The position numbers and the translations under genes are program-made. The notes under the pieces were generated by a model. It had not been told where the DNA came from, ran no database searches, and saw only the letters and a list, made by a program, of their open reading frames with translations. From NCBI GenBank assembly GCA_017557435.1, contig JAFYYR010000011.1, forward strand, positions 1-64,000: a stretch of 64,000 nucleotides of DNA, written 5' to 3'. This document shows positions 39,982-49,335 of this stretch, one piece after another; positions within the stretch are counted from its first letter, which is position 1; each line of letters opens with the position of its first letter. Origin of the DNA: Pseudobutyrivibrio sp. (GTDB taxonomy: Bacteria; Bacillota; Clostridia; Lachnospirales; Lachnospiraceae).

Positions 39982-40917
39982 TTATTCTCCCTCCTTTCCT
40001 AGACGAATTCGTGGATCGATGATTCCGTAGAGAATATCAACCACAAGCATGATAGCTATGTACAAAGCTGAATAGATAAAGCTAAGAGCGATAACTACGT
40101 TATAATCATTTGATTGAATAGCATTTACAAGTAAGCTGCCCACTCCAGGGATTGCAAAAATTTTCTCTACAACCAATGAACCTGTCATAAGGTCAACAAT
40201 AAGTGGCGCAAGCACAGTGATAATTGGAATCAGTGCATTTCTAAGTGCATGAGAAAAAAGAAGCTTTCTTCCTGAAAGACCCTTACTCTCTGCAAGAAGC
40301 ATATACTCGCTGCCTAGCACTTCAATCATTTCTGTACGAGTAAATCTCGCAATAGAAGCCATGGTAAACATTGAAAGCGCAATGGATGGCATGATGCTTG
40401 AATTAAATGCATCCGCGCTATCATATAACATTGGGAACCATTTCCACTTGTATCCCATTGTGTAGCTTAAGCCTAAGGCGAATACGTACGAGGGTACCGA
40501 CACACCAATTACGGAAATTATGGTACATATAGTGTCTAAAATGGTGTCCCTCTTCAAGGCCGCTATTACGCCGAGGATCAGGCCGATTATTGCACCTCTA
40601 AAGACGGCATAAAATCCGATTCCAATAGAGATAGGAAGTCTGCTTTCAATAAGCTGGGAAATAGGAGTGTTCTTTGAAATCTTATAACTTACACCTAAAT
40701 CTCCTTTACACATGTTAACAACATACCGTCCAAACTGAATTACGATTGGATCATCTAGTCCATATTTTTCATATAGGGCTACTCTTTGATCATCTGTAAG
40801 CTTTTCATCATTGAAAGGTGAACCAGGCATAAGTCGCATCAGGATGAAAAGTATAAGAATAATAGCAAGCAGTGTTCCTATAGAAGTTAGGACTCTTTTT
40901 AAGATATACTTTTTCAC
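39982..40917 (-). CDS. oppB: Opp/Dpp-type ABC transporter permease (OppB-like)
   Basis: A 311-residue permease with six membrane helices. Family marks: the start M-K-K-Y-I-L-K-R, F-N-D-E-K-L-T-D in the first loop, the E-Y-M-L-L-A-E-S-K-G-L coupling loop and E-K-I-F-A-I-P-G-V-G. Downstream of oppA, separated by a hairpin. Confidence 0.93.
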   Translation of the reverse strand: MKKYILKRVLTSIGTLLAIILILFILMRLMPGSPFNDEKLTDDQRVALYEKYGLDDPIVIQFGRYVVNMCKGDLGVSYKISKNTPISQLIESRLPISIGIGFYAVFRGAIIGLILGVIAALKRDTILDTICTIISVIGVSVPSYVFALGLSYTMGYKWKWFPMLYDSADAFNSSIMPSIALSMFTMASIARFTRTEMIEVLGSEYMLLAESKGLSGRKLLFSHALRNALIPIITVLAPLIVDLMTGSLVVEKIFAIPGVGSLLVNAIQSNDYNVVIALSFIYSALYIAIMLVVDILYGIIDPRIRLGKEGE

Positions 40918-40988
40918 TACATTTTCTCCTTTAAAAATATTTGAATAAGGGAGGCTAAAATCTATTTAAACTCTCTTAAAGAAATATT

Positions 40989-41014
40989 GGGCCATACTTT
41001 ATTAAGCATGGCCC
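40989..41014 (-). other. Intercistronic hairpin between oppA and oppB
   Basis: Stem GGGCCAT / ATGGCCC (40989-40995 with 41008-41014). No good T-run follows. Such hairpins commonly stabilise upstream oppA mRNA or partly stop transcription, so the binding protein is made in excess of the permeases. Confidence 0.65.
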
Positions 41015-41033
41015 GAATAAATCAAAGCATGTC

Positions 41034-42674
41034 TTACTGCTTTACTGTATCTTTAAATACTCTGTTAAGTGCTACTGGGTGGAACTGGATGCCTGTTACG
41101 TTTGCCTTAACAAGTGTTGCATTAGCTGCTGTGTAAATTGGGAAGATAACTGCATCTTCCATTACAAGTGCTTCAGCGTCATATAATCTTGTGCGACGTG
41201 CATCAAGCTCTGTGCAAAGGTCACCAGTTGTGCACTCATCAAGAATTGCATCATACTCTGAATTTGACCAGAAACCATAGTTGTTAGAGTTGTCTGTATA
41301 CCACATTCCAAGATATGTCATTGGATCATCGTAGTCAGGTCCCCATCTTGTAAGACCAAGTTCAAAGTTGCCTTCCTGAAGATCCTGTACACGCTGCTTC
41401 TTTGGCTCTGTTACGATTTCAACTGTAAGTCCTGGAAGAGTTGCCTCCCACTCAGACTTAAGAACTGTAGCAACCTTCTTTGGAGCGTCATCATCATCAA
41501 CCTTCATTTCAAGAGTAAGTGAATCAACACCTAACTCCTTAAGACCTGCTTCCCAATATTTAACTGCAGCTGTTGCATCGTCTGCACAGTATGCACTGTA
41601 CTTCTCCTGATCAGCTGAGAAATCTGCTGCAAAATCTCTAGGTACTGCTGTGTATGTTGGAAGTGAACCATCATTAAGCTGGCTTGTTACGTCAACACGG
41701 TTGATTGCATTAGTAAGTGCAAGTCTGATGTTGAGGTTTGAAAGTGCCTCTACCTCCTTGATGTTAGGAGATACATACCAAAGGTAACCAGCACCGATTG
41801 TTGTAAACTCTGGGTCAGCTGATACCTGCTCAACCTGATCACCATTTACAAGTGTGATATCAAGATCACCATTCTGATAACTCATAAGAGCTGTCTGTGA
41901 ATCCTGAATTACCTGATAATCAAGACCTGTAAGCTTTACTCTGTCAGCATCATAGTAATCATCATTCTTTGTAAGGTGGAATGCTGTTGCAGCTGGCTCA
42001 TATTCATCAAGAACGAATGCACCGTTTGAAAGTGTTGTCTCTGGGCTAGTTGCATATGTATCACCACATTCTGTAAAGAATTCCTCATTTACAGGGTAGA
42101 ATGTTGGGAAGTACATAAGTGAAAGGAAGTAAGAAACAGGAACATTTAACTGAACCTCAAGTGTGTAATCATCAACTGCTGTTACACCAAGTTCACTTTT
42201 ATCCTTCTCGCCAGCAATAATCTCTGCTGCATTTACAATCTGTCCGATATCGCTAAGCATGAATGCATACTCTGAAGCAACTGCTGGATCAACAGCTCTC
42301 TGCCATGCAAATACGAAATCTGCTGCTGTAACTGGTGTGCCGTTGCTCCACTTAGCGTCCTGTCTAAGCTTGAATGTGTATGTAAGACCGTCATCTGAAA
42401 GCTCATAGCTTTCTGCAATTGCGTTTACTGGATTTCCATCTGGATCCATCTGCATAAGACCATCTGTATAGTCTGCAATTACCTCAAAAGATGTACCGTC
42501 TGTTGCCTGTTGTGGGTCAAGAGACTCAACAGCTGTTTCAATCATTACGTTAAGGTCAGTAGAAGCTGCTGCGCTACCTCCTGTTGCTGATGTGTCAGCG
42601 TTCTTACCGCCACATCCTGCCATTCCCACAGCCATTGTAGCTGCAAGAACGAATGACATAATTCTTTTCTTCAT
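41034..42674 (-). CDS. oppA: Oligopeptide/oligosaccharide-binding lipoprotein (OppA-like)
   Basis: A 546-residue family-5 solute-binding protein. Signal peptide with lipobox G-M-A-G-C (Cys 21), an S/A/T-rich linker, then the SBP_bac_5 fold with S-Y-E-L-S-D-D-G-L-T-Y-T-F-K-L-R-Q-D and W-S-N-G-T-P-V-T-A-A-D-F. It captures the ligand outside the membrane for OppBCDF. The family usually binds peptides, but some members bind oligosaccharides. Linkage to araR in the same operon makes an arabino-oligosaccharide possible here. Confidence 0.9.
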   Translation of the reverse strand: MKKRIMSFVLAATMAVGMAGCGGKNADTSATGGSAAASTDLNVMIETAVESLDPQQATDGTSFEVIADYTDGLMQMDPDGNPVNAIAESYELSDDGLTYTFKLRQDAKWSNGTPVTAADFVFAWQRAVDPAVASEYAFMLSDIGQIVNAAEIIAGEKDKSELGVTAVDDYTLEVQLNVPVSYFLSLMYFPTFYPVNEEFFTECGDTYATSPETTLSNGAFVLDEYEPAATAFHLTKNDDYYDADRVKLTGLDYQVIQDSQTALMSYQNGDLDITLVNGDQVEQVSADPEFTTIGAGYLWYVSPNIKEVEALSNLNIRLALTNAINRVDVTSQLNDGSLPTYTAVPRDFAADFSADQEKYSAYCADDATAAVKYWEAGLKELGVDSLTLEMKVDDDDAPKKVATVLKSEWEATLPGLTVEIVTEPKKQRVQDLQEGNFELGLTRWGPDYDDPMTYLGMWYTDNSNNYGFWSNSEYDAILDECTTGDLCTELDARRTRLYDAEALVMEDAVIFPIYTAANATLVKANVTGIQFHPVALNRVFKDTVKQ

Positions 42675-42701
42675 ATCATTTTTCTCCTCTCAAAATGGTG
42701 A

Positions 42702-42787
42702 TAAAAAAAGTACAATGAGGCTTTAATGATTTAGCACTTCATTGTACTGATGGGTTAAACTATAATACATTACTTTATCACTGTAAA
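42702..42787 (-). promoter_or_regulatory. oppA promoter with a terminator-like hairpin in the leader
   Basis: A minus-strand promoter has TTTACA (42782-42787) and TATAGT (42759-42764) 17 bp apart. Directly at the expected start is a perfect 10-bp stem AGTACAATGA / TCATTGTACT (42739-42748 with 42709-42718, 20-nt loop) followed by TTTTTTT. This has the form of a leader attenuator about 28 bases before oppA. What would control it is unknown. Confidence 0.75.
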
Positions 42788-42847
42788 GAGAAAAATTAAA
42801 TTTTCTTTAAAACATTTTTATAACAAGATATAAATTTATTTTATATA

Positions 42848-42944
42848 TAAAAAACTCCAGTCACACTATCCTGCCTATGGGTACTCTGTTAAGCATTGAA
42901 AACTTAGCATGAGTAACCCATGAGCCTGATAGCTACTGGAGTTT
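42848..42944 (-). terminator. Long terminator hairpin after crt (family copy 3)
   Basis: A 93-nt stepwise hairpin: AAACTCCAGT / ACTGGAGTTT, CTATC / GATAG, a CCATGGGT-like step and TTAAGC / TTAGC. It is followed on the minus strand by TTTTTTA. The right arm GAGCCTGATAGCTAC nearly equals GAGCTTGATAGCTAC in the atp-operon copy. It is much longer than a normal terminator. Confidence 0.75.
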
Positions 42945-42984
42945 CAAATTTATTTCCTAATTTAATTTTGGCGATTCTTACATC

Positions 42985-43788
42985 TTAGAAATCTGTAAGG
43001 TTAGCTGCACGTCTCTCAAGGAATGCTCCCATGCCCTCTGCCTTATCGTGTGTAGAGCATGTGATACCGAAGAGATTAGCCTCCATCTCAACTGCGTTCT
43101 TGATGTCCATGTCGTAACCGTTGTTGATAGCAGCCTTAGCGATAGATACTGCATAGCTACCCTTAGAAGCGATCTTCTTAGCCATAGCCTTAGCTGTGTC
43201 CATAAGCTCCTCAGCTGGAACTACCTTGTTAACAAGACCGATTCTGTATGCCTCGTTAGCATCGATAGAATCACATGTGAAGATAAGCTCCTTAGCGCGT
43301 CCCATACCTACGAGACGAGCAAGTCTCTGTGTACCGCCGAATCCTGGAATGATACCAAGACCACACTCTGGCTGACCAAATGTAGCATTCTCAGATGCAA
43401 TACGGATGTCGCAAGCCATAGAAATCTCGCAACCACCGCCAAGAGCAAATCCGTTAACTGCACAGATTGTAACCTGTCTCATGTTCATGAGCTTGAAGAA
43501 AGGAACTGATGCTCTCATACCAAAAGCACGTGCCTCTGCTGCTGTAAAGTTAACCATCTCTGAAATATCAGCACCTGCAACAAATGACTTAAATGCATTA
43601 TCTTTCTTGTCTGGGCCGCCTGTAAGGATAAGTACCTTTACATCGTCTCTAGCCTCGATCTCTGTTAATGCAACGTTTAACTCATCAAGAGTCTCGCTGT
43701 TAAGTGCGTTAAGTGCTGCTGGACGTGAAATTGTAAGAACAGCAATCTCATCAGCAACCTCAAGCTTTAAATTGTTGAATTCGCTCAT
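42985..43788 (-). CDS. crt: Enoyl-CoA hydratase / crotonase
   Basis: A 267-residue crotonase. Oxyanion-hole segments are A-G-A-D-I-S-E-M and G-G-G-C-E, and the catalytic Glu pair lies in G-Q-P-E-C-G-L-G-I-I-P-G-F-G-G. In this group it dehydrates 3-hydroxybutyryl-CoA in butyrate synthesis. The usual neighbours (thl, hbd, bcd-etfBA) are not in the window, so it may be a separate copy. It has its own terminator. Confidence 0.9.
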   Translation of the reverse strand: MSEFNNLKLEVADEIAVLTISRPAALNALNSETLDELNVALTEIEARDDVKVLILTGGPDKKDNAFKSFVAGADISEMVNFTAAEARAFGMRASVPFFKLMNMRQVTICAVNGFALGGGCEISMACDIRIASENATFGQPECGLGIIPGFGGTQRLARLVGMGRAKELIFTCDSIDANEAYRIGLVNKVVPAEELMDTAKAMAKKIASKGSYAVSIAKAAINNGYDMDIKNAVEMEANLFGITCSTHDKAEGMGAFLERRAANLTDF

Positions 43789-43955
43789 AGTAATCCTCCT
43801 CTTTTTGGGGTCCTACCCAACTTTTTTCTCATGTTATCTATAATAGTCTATTGTTAAAACTTTGTCAATCCTAATTATGGCACGGACCCAACCTAGATTT
43901 CCTATGAGACATAGCAATTCAACATGTTTTCTGGCAATAAAAATTCCGCCTGACT

Positions 43956-44681
43956 TTACAGCTTAGCTGCTGCCGCTTCATCACAAATTATTGTCACATC
44001 AGGGTGTGTCTGAAGAACAGAGCCTGGCACCTCGGTGGAAACTGGACCGTTTATAACCTTTGCCAAAGCTTCAGCCTTCTTAGCCCCGTTTACGATAAGG
44101 AGAATTTTCTTCGCCCCCATTATTGTATTAACCCCCATAGAATATGCCTGTCTTGGCACATCCTCTATTCTCTCAAAAAGACGTGAATTTGCATGAATTG
44201 TACTCTCTGTTAAGTCTACCACGTGAGTTCTCACTTTAAATGGAGTACCTGGCTCGTTAAATCCAATATGGCCATTCTCCCCAAGGCCCAGTAGCTGTAA
44301 ATCAATTCCCCCCAGAGATTTAATAACCTCCTCATATCTTGCGCACTCAGCCTCTGCATTTACAGCCATTCCGTTTGGGATATTGATATTTTCAGGATTA
44401 ATATCCACCTTTGAAAATAGATTGTCATTCATGTAATAGTGATAGCTATTTTTATTTAGTTCGTTGAGCCCCTTATACTCATCTAAATTTACCGTGCGAA
44501 TCTCTTTAAATGAAATAGCGCCGGCCTCATATTTTTCAACCAACAATTTATAGATTCCTATAGGAGAGGAACCTGTAGCAAGGCCTAAGACACTATCTTT
44601 CTTTTCTTTTATCTGATCTGAAATGATTTCAGCAGCCTGTTTGCTCACTGCATCATAATCTTTTACCACATATATTTTCAT
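43956..44681 (-). CDS. nagB: Glucosamine-6-phosphate deaminase
   Basis: A 241-residue enzyme converting glucosamine-6-P to fructose-6-P and ammonia. It has L-G-L-A-T-G-S-S-P, V-N-L-D-E-Y and the catalytic G-L-G-E-N-G-H-I-G-F-N-E-P. The ATG at 44681 with GAGGAG upstream is chosen over an in-frame TTG two codons earlier. It is divergent from nanE-nagA-rpiR. Confidence 0.96.
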   Translation of the reverse strand: MKIYVVKDYDAVSKQAAEIISDQIKEKKDSVLGLATGSSPIGIYKLLVEKYEAGAISFKEIRTVNLDEYKGLNELNKNSYHYYMNDNLFSKVDINPENINIPNGMAVNAEAECARYEEVIKSLGGIDLQLLGLGENGHIGFNEPGTPFKVRTHVVDLTESTIHANSRLFERIEDVPRQAYSMGVNTIMGAKKILLIVNGAKKAEALAKVINGPVSTEVPGSVLQTHPDVTIICDEAAAAKL

Positions 44682-44843
44682 TTCCAAAACTCCTCACTGA
44701 TTTTTCAATAAGCTTATTCTTAGCACATTATATTGGGGTCAAAACTTTGGCGTCAATTAAACCAAAGACTTCTGAAACGCCTTTCAAAAAAATAATCAAT
44801 AACTGAATTTTGATGTTAGTACTTTCATAAACTTGGTAAAACA

Positions 44844-44873
44844 TTGAGAAATTTCACAGCTTTTACCTATAAT
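44844..44873 (+). promoter_or_regulatory. Promoter of nanE-nagA-rpiR
   Basis: TTGAGA (44844-44849) and TATAAT (44868-44873) lie 18 bp apart, about 90 bases before nanE. The divergent gap 44682-44961 also contains TTGGCGTC and TTTGGCGCA stretches that could be regulator sites. Confidence 0.7.
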
Positions 44874-44961
44874 ATAAAATATAGATGTCACAGAATTATG
44901 GTAGTTACTTTGGCGCAGCTATTCACCACTCTGAGGCACTTTCACTACAAAGGAGTCAATC

Positions 44962-45654
44962 ATGGATAATTACCAAATTATAAATAAATTAAAAGGAGGC
45001 CTCATCGTCTCTTGTCAGGCACTTGAAGATGAGCCACTTTACAGCAGCTTCATCATGTCGAAAATGGCTCTTGCCGCCGCAGAAGGTGGCGCAGTAGGCA
45101 TCAGAGCAAATAGCGTAGTTGACATAGCAGAGATCATGAAGACTACCACTCTTCCTATTATAGGTCTCATTAAAAAGGACTATGATGACAGCGAAGTCTA
45201 CATCACTCCAACTGAGGATGAGGTGGATGCTCTAGTTCTTGTTGGAGCCGATATCATCGCAATGGATGCCACCAATAGACCTCGTCCAAATGGTGAGACC
45301 TTGGATAGCTTTTTCAAGAAAATAAAGGATAAATATCCAAATAAATTATTCATGGCAGATTGCTCTACCTATGAGGAGGGAGTACATGCTAGGGAGCTTG
45401 GATTTGATATAGTAAGCACCACCCTTGCAGGCTATACTGCTGAGACCAAGGGCCGTACATTACCAGATTTTGACATGCTTAAAAAGCTTGTTAATACACT
45501 AGATATTCCTGTTATTGCAGAGGGGGGAATCTGGGAGCCTGCCCAATTAAAAAAGGCCTTTGATTTAGGCTGCCACTGTGCAGTTGTAGGTAGTGCTATA
45601 ACCAGACCACGTGAAATAACAAAACATTTTATAGCAGCTATTAAGGAGAACTAA
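44962..45654 (+). CDS. nanE: N-acetylmannosamine-6-phosphate 2-epimerase
   Basis: A 230-residue TIM barrel interconverting ManNAc-6-P and GlcNAc-6-P. Typical segments: G-G-L-I-V-S-C-Q-A, G-A-V-G-I-R-A-N, I-G-L-I-K-K-D-Y, A-D-C-S-T-Y and A-E-G-G-I. AAAGGAG precedes the start. The sialic-acid genes nanA and nanK are not in the window, so ManNAc from another source, or nan genes elsewhere, must supply it. Confidence 0.95.
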   Translation: MDNYQIINKLKGGLIVSCQALEDEPLYSSFIMSKMALAAAEGGAVGIRANSVVDIAEIMKTTTLPIIGLIKKDYDDSEVYITPTEDEVDALVLVGADIIAMDATNRPRPNGETLDSFFKKIKDKYPNKLFMADCSTYEEGVHARELGFDIVSTTLAGYTAETKGRTLPDFDMLKKLVNTLDIPVIAEGGIWEPAQLKKAFDLGCHCAVVGSAITRPREITKHFIAAIKEN

Positions 45655-45655
45655 A

Positions 45656-46816
45656 ATGAAAATTATAAATGGTAGTGTTTTTTTAGAAGAAGGAAAATTT
45701 GAGGCTGGAACTGTTGCCTGTTCTGATGGCAAAATCACCGAAATCAACCTTCAAGAAAATCCAGCTACAGATTCAGATGAAGAAATAATAGACGCCACCG
45801 ATTGCTACGTAATCCCTGGCCTTTGCGATATACATTTACATGGTTGTATGAGTTATGATGCCTGTGATGGCACAAGGGAAGCTCTTAAGGAAATGGCTAA
45901 ATATGAGGCCGCTTGCGGTGTCACTTCTATACTTCCTACCACAATGACCTATCCAGAAGAAACTCTTACTACTATTGCAAATGCAGTAAGGGATTACCGT
46001 AAATACGATAATGATACACCAGGCCATGCCACAATCCACGGAATTAATATGGAGGGCCCATTTATCTCTCCTGAGAAAAAGGGTGCCCAGAATCCTAAAT
46101 ATATTCAGCACTGCGATATCAATATGTTCCGCAGAATTAACTTGGCCAGCGGCGGTGCAGTTCGTCTATGCGATATTGCCCCTGAGATAGATGGCGCCAT
46201 GGAATTTATAGACGAGGCTTCAAAGGAAACCCGAATCTCCATTGCCCACACCACAGCAGACTACAATACCTGCAAGCAGGCCTTCGATCGTGGTGCTAGG
46301 CATCTCACCCATTTATTTAATGCAATGCCACCTTTTACCCACCGCGCCCCTGGACCTATCGGTGCTGCAGCTGAAAATGAAAATGTCACTCCAGAGATTA
46401 TCTGCGACGGCATCCATGTGTATCCAGCTGCCGTAAATCTTATGTACAAAGTATTCGGACCTGAGCGACTTATTATGATAAGCGACTCCATGCGTGCCAC
46501 TGGTCTTCCTGATGGAGAATATGAATTAGGTGGTCAGCCAGTGACAGTAAAGGGCCGCCTTGCCACCCTACATGATGGCACAATCGCAGGCTCCGCAACC
46601 AATCTATACGATTGCATGATTACAGCTGTAAAAGAAATGCATATTCCTCTTGAGGATGCCATTTTATGCGCTTCCAGAAATCCCGCAAAAGCCATAGGAG
46701 TTTATAATACAGTAGGCTCCATTACCCTTGGCAAACAGGCAGATTTTGTTATAATTAATAAATCAGATTTAAGAATAAAAGCTGTAATTGTGAGGGGACA
46801 GTATGGCAAAGGGTGA
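45656..46816 (+). CDS. nagA: N-acetylglucosamine-6-phosphate deacetylase
   Basis: A 386-residue amidohydrolase making glucosamine-6-P. Metal ligands and active site: D-I-H-L-H-G, the N-M-E-G-P-F-I-S-P segment, A-H-T-T-A, H-L-F-N-A-M, D-G-I-H and S-D-S-M. It begins one base after the nanE stop and overlaps rpiR by 14 bp. Feeds NagB. Confidence 0.95.
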   Translation: MKIINGSVFLEEGKFEAGTVACSDGKITEINLQENPATDSDEEIIDATDCYVIPGLCDIHLHGCMSYDACDGTREALKEMAKYEAACGVTSILPTTMTYPEETLTTIANAVRDYRKYDNDTPGHATIHGINMEGPFISPEKKGAQNPKYIQHCDINMFRRINLASGGAVRLCDIAPEIDGAMEFIDEASKETRISIAHTTADYNTCKQAFDRGARHLTHLFNAMPPFTHRAPGPIGAAAENENVTPEIICDGIHVYPAAVNLMYKVFGPERLIMISDSMRATGLPDGEYELGGQPVTVKGRLATLHDGTIAGSATNLYDCMITAVKEMHIPLEDAILCASRNPAKAIGVYNTVGSITLGKQADFVIINKSDLRIKAVIVRGQYGKG

Positions 46817-47636
46817 TTCAACAAAAAATAAAATTGAGGAGGCTTATAACAGCCTCACCAAATCAGAGCAGGGTGTAGCAGATTACTTTCTGGAGAATAC
46901 CGCAATTAGCGATTTCTCCTCAAAGCATATCTCCACCCTGCTATACGTTTCTGAAGCTACGCTATCCAGATTTGCTAAAAAATGTGGATTCAAGGGCTAC
47001 AGAGAATTCGTCTACATGTATGAGCTTGATTTCAAGGATTACTTCACTGAAAAAGAGGAAAAGGAAATCTCAGACATCACTCGCTCAGTCCGGAAAAATT
47101 ATAAGGACATTATGGTGAAGGCCTTCGACCTAATCGACGAGGATCAGATGCGCCGCATTGCCAGCCGCCTCAGTAACACAGAATACACTGTTCCTGTATA
47201 TGGCATGGGCTCCAGTGGATATGTGGCCAGAGAGTTCCAGCTTAGATTTATGAGACTGGGACTTGATGTTATCGCAATTACGGATTCCCAGATGATTGCA
47301 ATGAATGCATCACTTGTAAAAAGAGGCTCTCTTGTCCTTGCCTTTTCCATCAGTGGCACTACCAAGGTAGTTATGGATGGTATCAAAAAAGCAAAACAAA
47401 ACGGCGCAAGAGTGGTTCTTTTCACATCATCAAAGGATAAAAAACTTAAGGAAATCTGCGACGAAGTTGTGGAGGTTGCATACCTAAATGAGCTAGAGAC
47501 AGGCACCAAAATCTCACCACAGATTTCTCTACTCATCCTACTTGATGTGCTCTACACCTACTATTTTGCCAATGATTCCTACTTCAAGGCAGAAAAATAT
47601 AAGCGCACTCTTTCAGCACTTGAAATTAAAAATTAG
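46803..47636 (+). CDS. RpiR-family regulator of amino-sugar use
   Basis: A 277-residue regulator. N-terminal HTH_6 domain (about 1-77, with S-E-A-T-L-S-R-F-A-K-K-C-G-F-K-G-Y). A C-terminal SIS domain (about 110-250, with G-M-G-S-S-G and S-I-S-G-T-T-K) senses a phosphosugar. GlcNAc-6-P or ManNAc-6-P is a likely effector from operon context. Last gene of nanE-nagA-rpiR. Confidence 0.92.
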   Translation: MAKGDSTKNKIEEAYNSLTKSEQGVADYFLENTAISDFSSKHISTLLYVSEATLSRFAKKCGFKGYREFVYMYELDFKDYFTEKEEKEISDITRSVRKNYKDIMVKAFDLIDEDQMRRIASRLSNTEYTVPVYGMGSSGYVAREFQLRFMRLGLDVIAITDSQMIAMNASLVKRGSLVLAFSISGTTKVVMDGIKKAKQNGARVVLFTSSKDKKLKEICDEVVEVAYLNELETGTKISPQISLLILLDVLYTYYFANDSYFKAEKYKRTLSALEIKN

Positions 47637-47637
47637 T

Positions 47638-47666
47638 AAAGGCCCCAAGCAATGCTTGGGGCCTTT
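47638..47666 (+). terminator. Bidirectional terminator between rpiR and nagE
   Basis: A 13-bp perfect stem AAAGGCCCCAAGC / GCTTGGGGCCTTT with a 3-nt loop. T-rich flanks on both sides allow use by both converging transcripts. Confidence 0.88.
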
Positions 47667-47704
47667 GTACATTCTACGTTATAAGGCTAGTTACCAATTT
47701 TTAA

Positions 47705-49180
47705 TTACAATAATTTCTTAAGCTCATCATAAACAAACTGAACCTGAGTGCCTATGACAACCTGTACTGATGTCTTGCCTGGACGAATCATTCCAGCAGC
47801 ACCAGCGGCCTTAACAGCCTTTTCGTTTATTACCTCCTGATCCTTTACCTCAAGACGAAGTCTTGTAGCACAGTAATCAGCAGATGTAATGTTATCCTTG
47901 CCGCCGAGAGCCTCTAATATTTTCTCAGCTACTACAGCGTAATTGTTGTTTGAAAGCTTAGCATCCTTATCGATCTCAGCGTAATCTTCCTCATCATCCT
48001 CACGACCTGGTGTCTTAAGATCAAATGCTCCAATCACAAAGTAGAATACTAAATAGAATACTACGAAGGCTGCGATTCCAAGTGGAATAAGCATCCATGT
48101 GTTGTTAGCAGCTGGAAGTGATGCAGAGAATACAGCATCAGTAGCTCCACCTGAGAATGAGAATCCAGCTCTGAATCCAATCAATCCTGTGATAACAGTG
48201 AAGACACCATATAAAAGAGCATATACAAGATAAAGTCCAGGAGCCAAGAACATGAATGAGAATTCAAATGGCTCTGTTACACCACAGATAAATGCACAAA
48301 TAGCTGCAGATGAAAGAATACCAATTGCAACCTTTCTCTTTGTGGTCTTAGCGCGTCTAATCATAGCAAGTGCTGCGCCAGGAACACCAAACATCATACA
48401 TGGGAAAAATCCTGACATATAAAGTCCTAAATCCCATGAAACATCAGCAGAAGTCTTGCCTGCCCAGAAGTTTGTCAAATCACCAAGTCCGATTGTATCG
48501 AACCAGAATACATTGTTAAGTGCGTGATGAAGACCTGTTGGAATAAGAAGTCTATTAAGGAATGCATAGATACCTGCACCAGCAACGCCAAGCTTTACGA
48601 TACCCTGTCCAAGTGCAACAAGTGCTCCGAAAAGAACTGGCCATACAAAAAGAAGTACAGCTGAAGCTAAAATTGATATGAAACCTGCAATAATAGCAAC
48701 GCTTCTCTTTCCACCAAAGAAAGCCAGCCAGTCTGGAAGCTTTGTATTCTTGAACTTGTTGTAGCACATAGAACCAATAAGACCTGCAATGATACCAATA
48801 AATGGATTGGCAATCTTGTCAAAGGCAATTGTCTTAGTAGCGCTTTCTGCAACAGATGGCATAATTGCTGTAACAAATCCTGTGCTAAGAAGTGTTGTCA
48901 TAATAAGCCATGATACAAGGGCAGCCAAACCACCTGTACCATCGTGATCATCTGCCATACCAACACCAACGCCGATTACGAAAAGCAACGCAATGTTGTC
49001 AATCAATGCTCCACCGGCCTTAACTAAGAACAAGCCAAAGAGCATCTTTGCGCCAGTGATATCTCCTCCCTGCATTGTGGCTGGACACAGACTGTATCCA
49101 ATACCCATAAGAATACCACATAACGGTAACACCGCTACAGGCAGCATGAGAGCTTTACCTAATTTTTGTAAAAACTTCAT
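47705..49180 (-). CDS. nagE: PTS N-acetylglucosamine-specific EIIBC component
   Basis: A 491-residue PTS permease. EIIC membrane domain at about 1-370 (opening M-K-F-L-Q-K-L-G-K-A-L-M-L-P-V, H-H-A-L-N-N in the substrate region, and T-E-P-F-E-F). EIIB domain at about 415-491, with the phospho-Cys C437 in D-Y-C-A-T-R-L-R-L. No EIIA domain is fused, so a general EIIA must supply phosphate. GlcNAc is favoured over glucose by the nag genes alongside. Confidence 0.9.
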   Translation of the reverse strand: MKFLQKLGKALMLPVAVLPLCGILMGIGYSLCPATMQGGDITGAKMLFGLFLVKAGGALIDNIALLFVIGVGVGMADDHDGTGGLAALVSWLIMTTLLSTGFVTAIMPSVAESATKTIAFDKIANPFIGIIAGLIGSMCYNKFKNTKLPDWLAFFGGKRSVAIIAGFISILASAVLLFVWPVLFGALVALGQGIVKLGVAGAGIYAFLNRLLIPTGLHHALNNVFWFDTIGLGDLTNFWAGKTSADVSWDLGLYMSGFFPCMMFGVPGAALAMIRRAKTTKRKVAIGILSSAAICAFICGVTEPFEFSFMFLAPGLYLVYALLYGVFTVITGLIGFRAGFSFSGGATDAVFSASLPAANNTWMLIPLGIAAFVVFYLVFYFVIGAFDLKTPGREDDEEDYAEIDKDAKLSNNNYAVVAEKILEALGGKDNITSADYCATRLRLEVKDQEVINEKAVKAAGAAGMIRPGKTSVQVVIGTQVQFVYDELKKLL

Positions 49181-49233
49181 ACATTATCCTCCTTTTATTC
49201 CCCTACTTTGTAAGGTTGATTTTATATAAATAA

Positions 49234-49263
49234 ATTATATTCAACCCCTAAAAATACTGTCAA
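49234..49263 (-). promoter_or_regulatory. Promoter of nagE
   Basis: On the minus strand TTGACA (49258-49263) and TATAAT (49234-49239), both consensus, lie 18 bp apart, about 50 bases before the nagE start. Confidence 0.8.
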
Positions 49264-49335
49264 CGAATTAGCTTTCTTCTGAAACCTCTTTCAGATTTTG
49301 CCCCCTAAGCTACACTTTTATGACAGTACTTTCAA

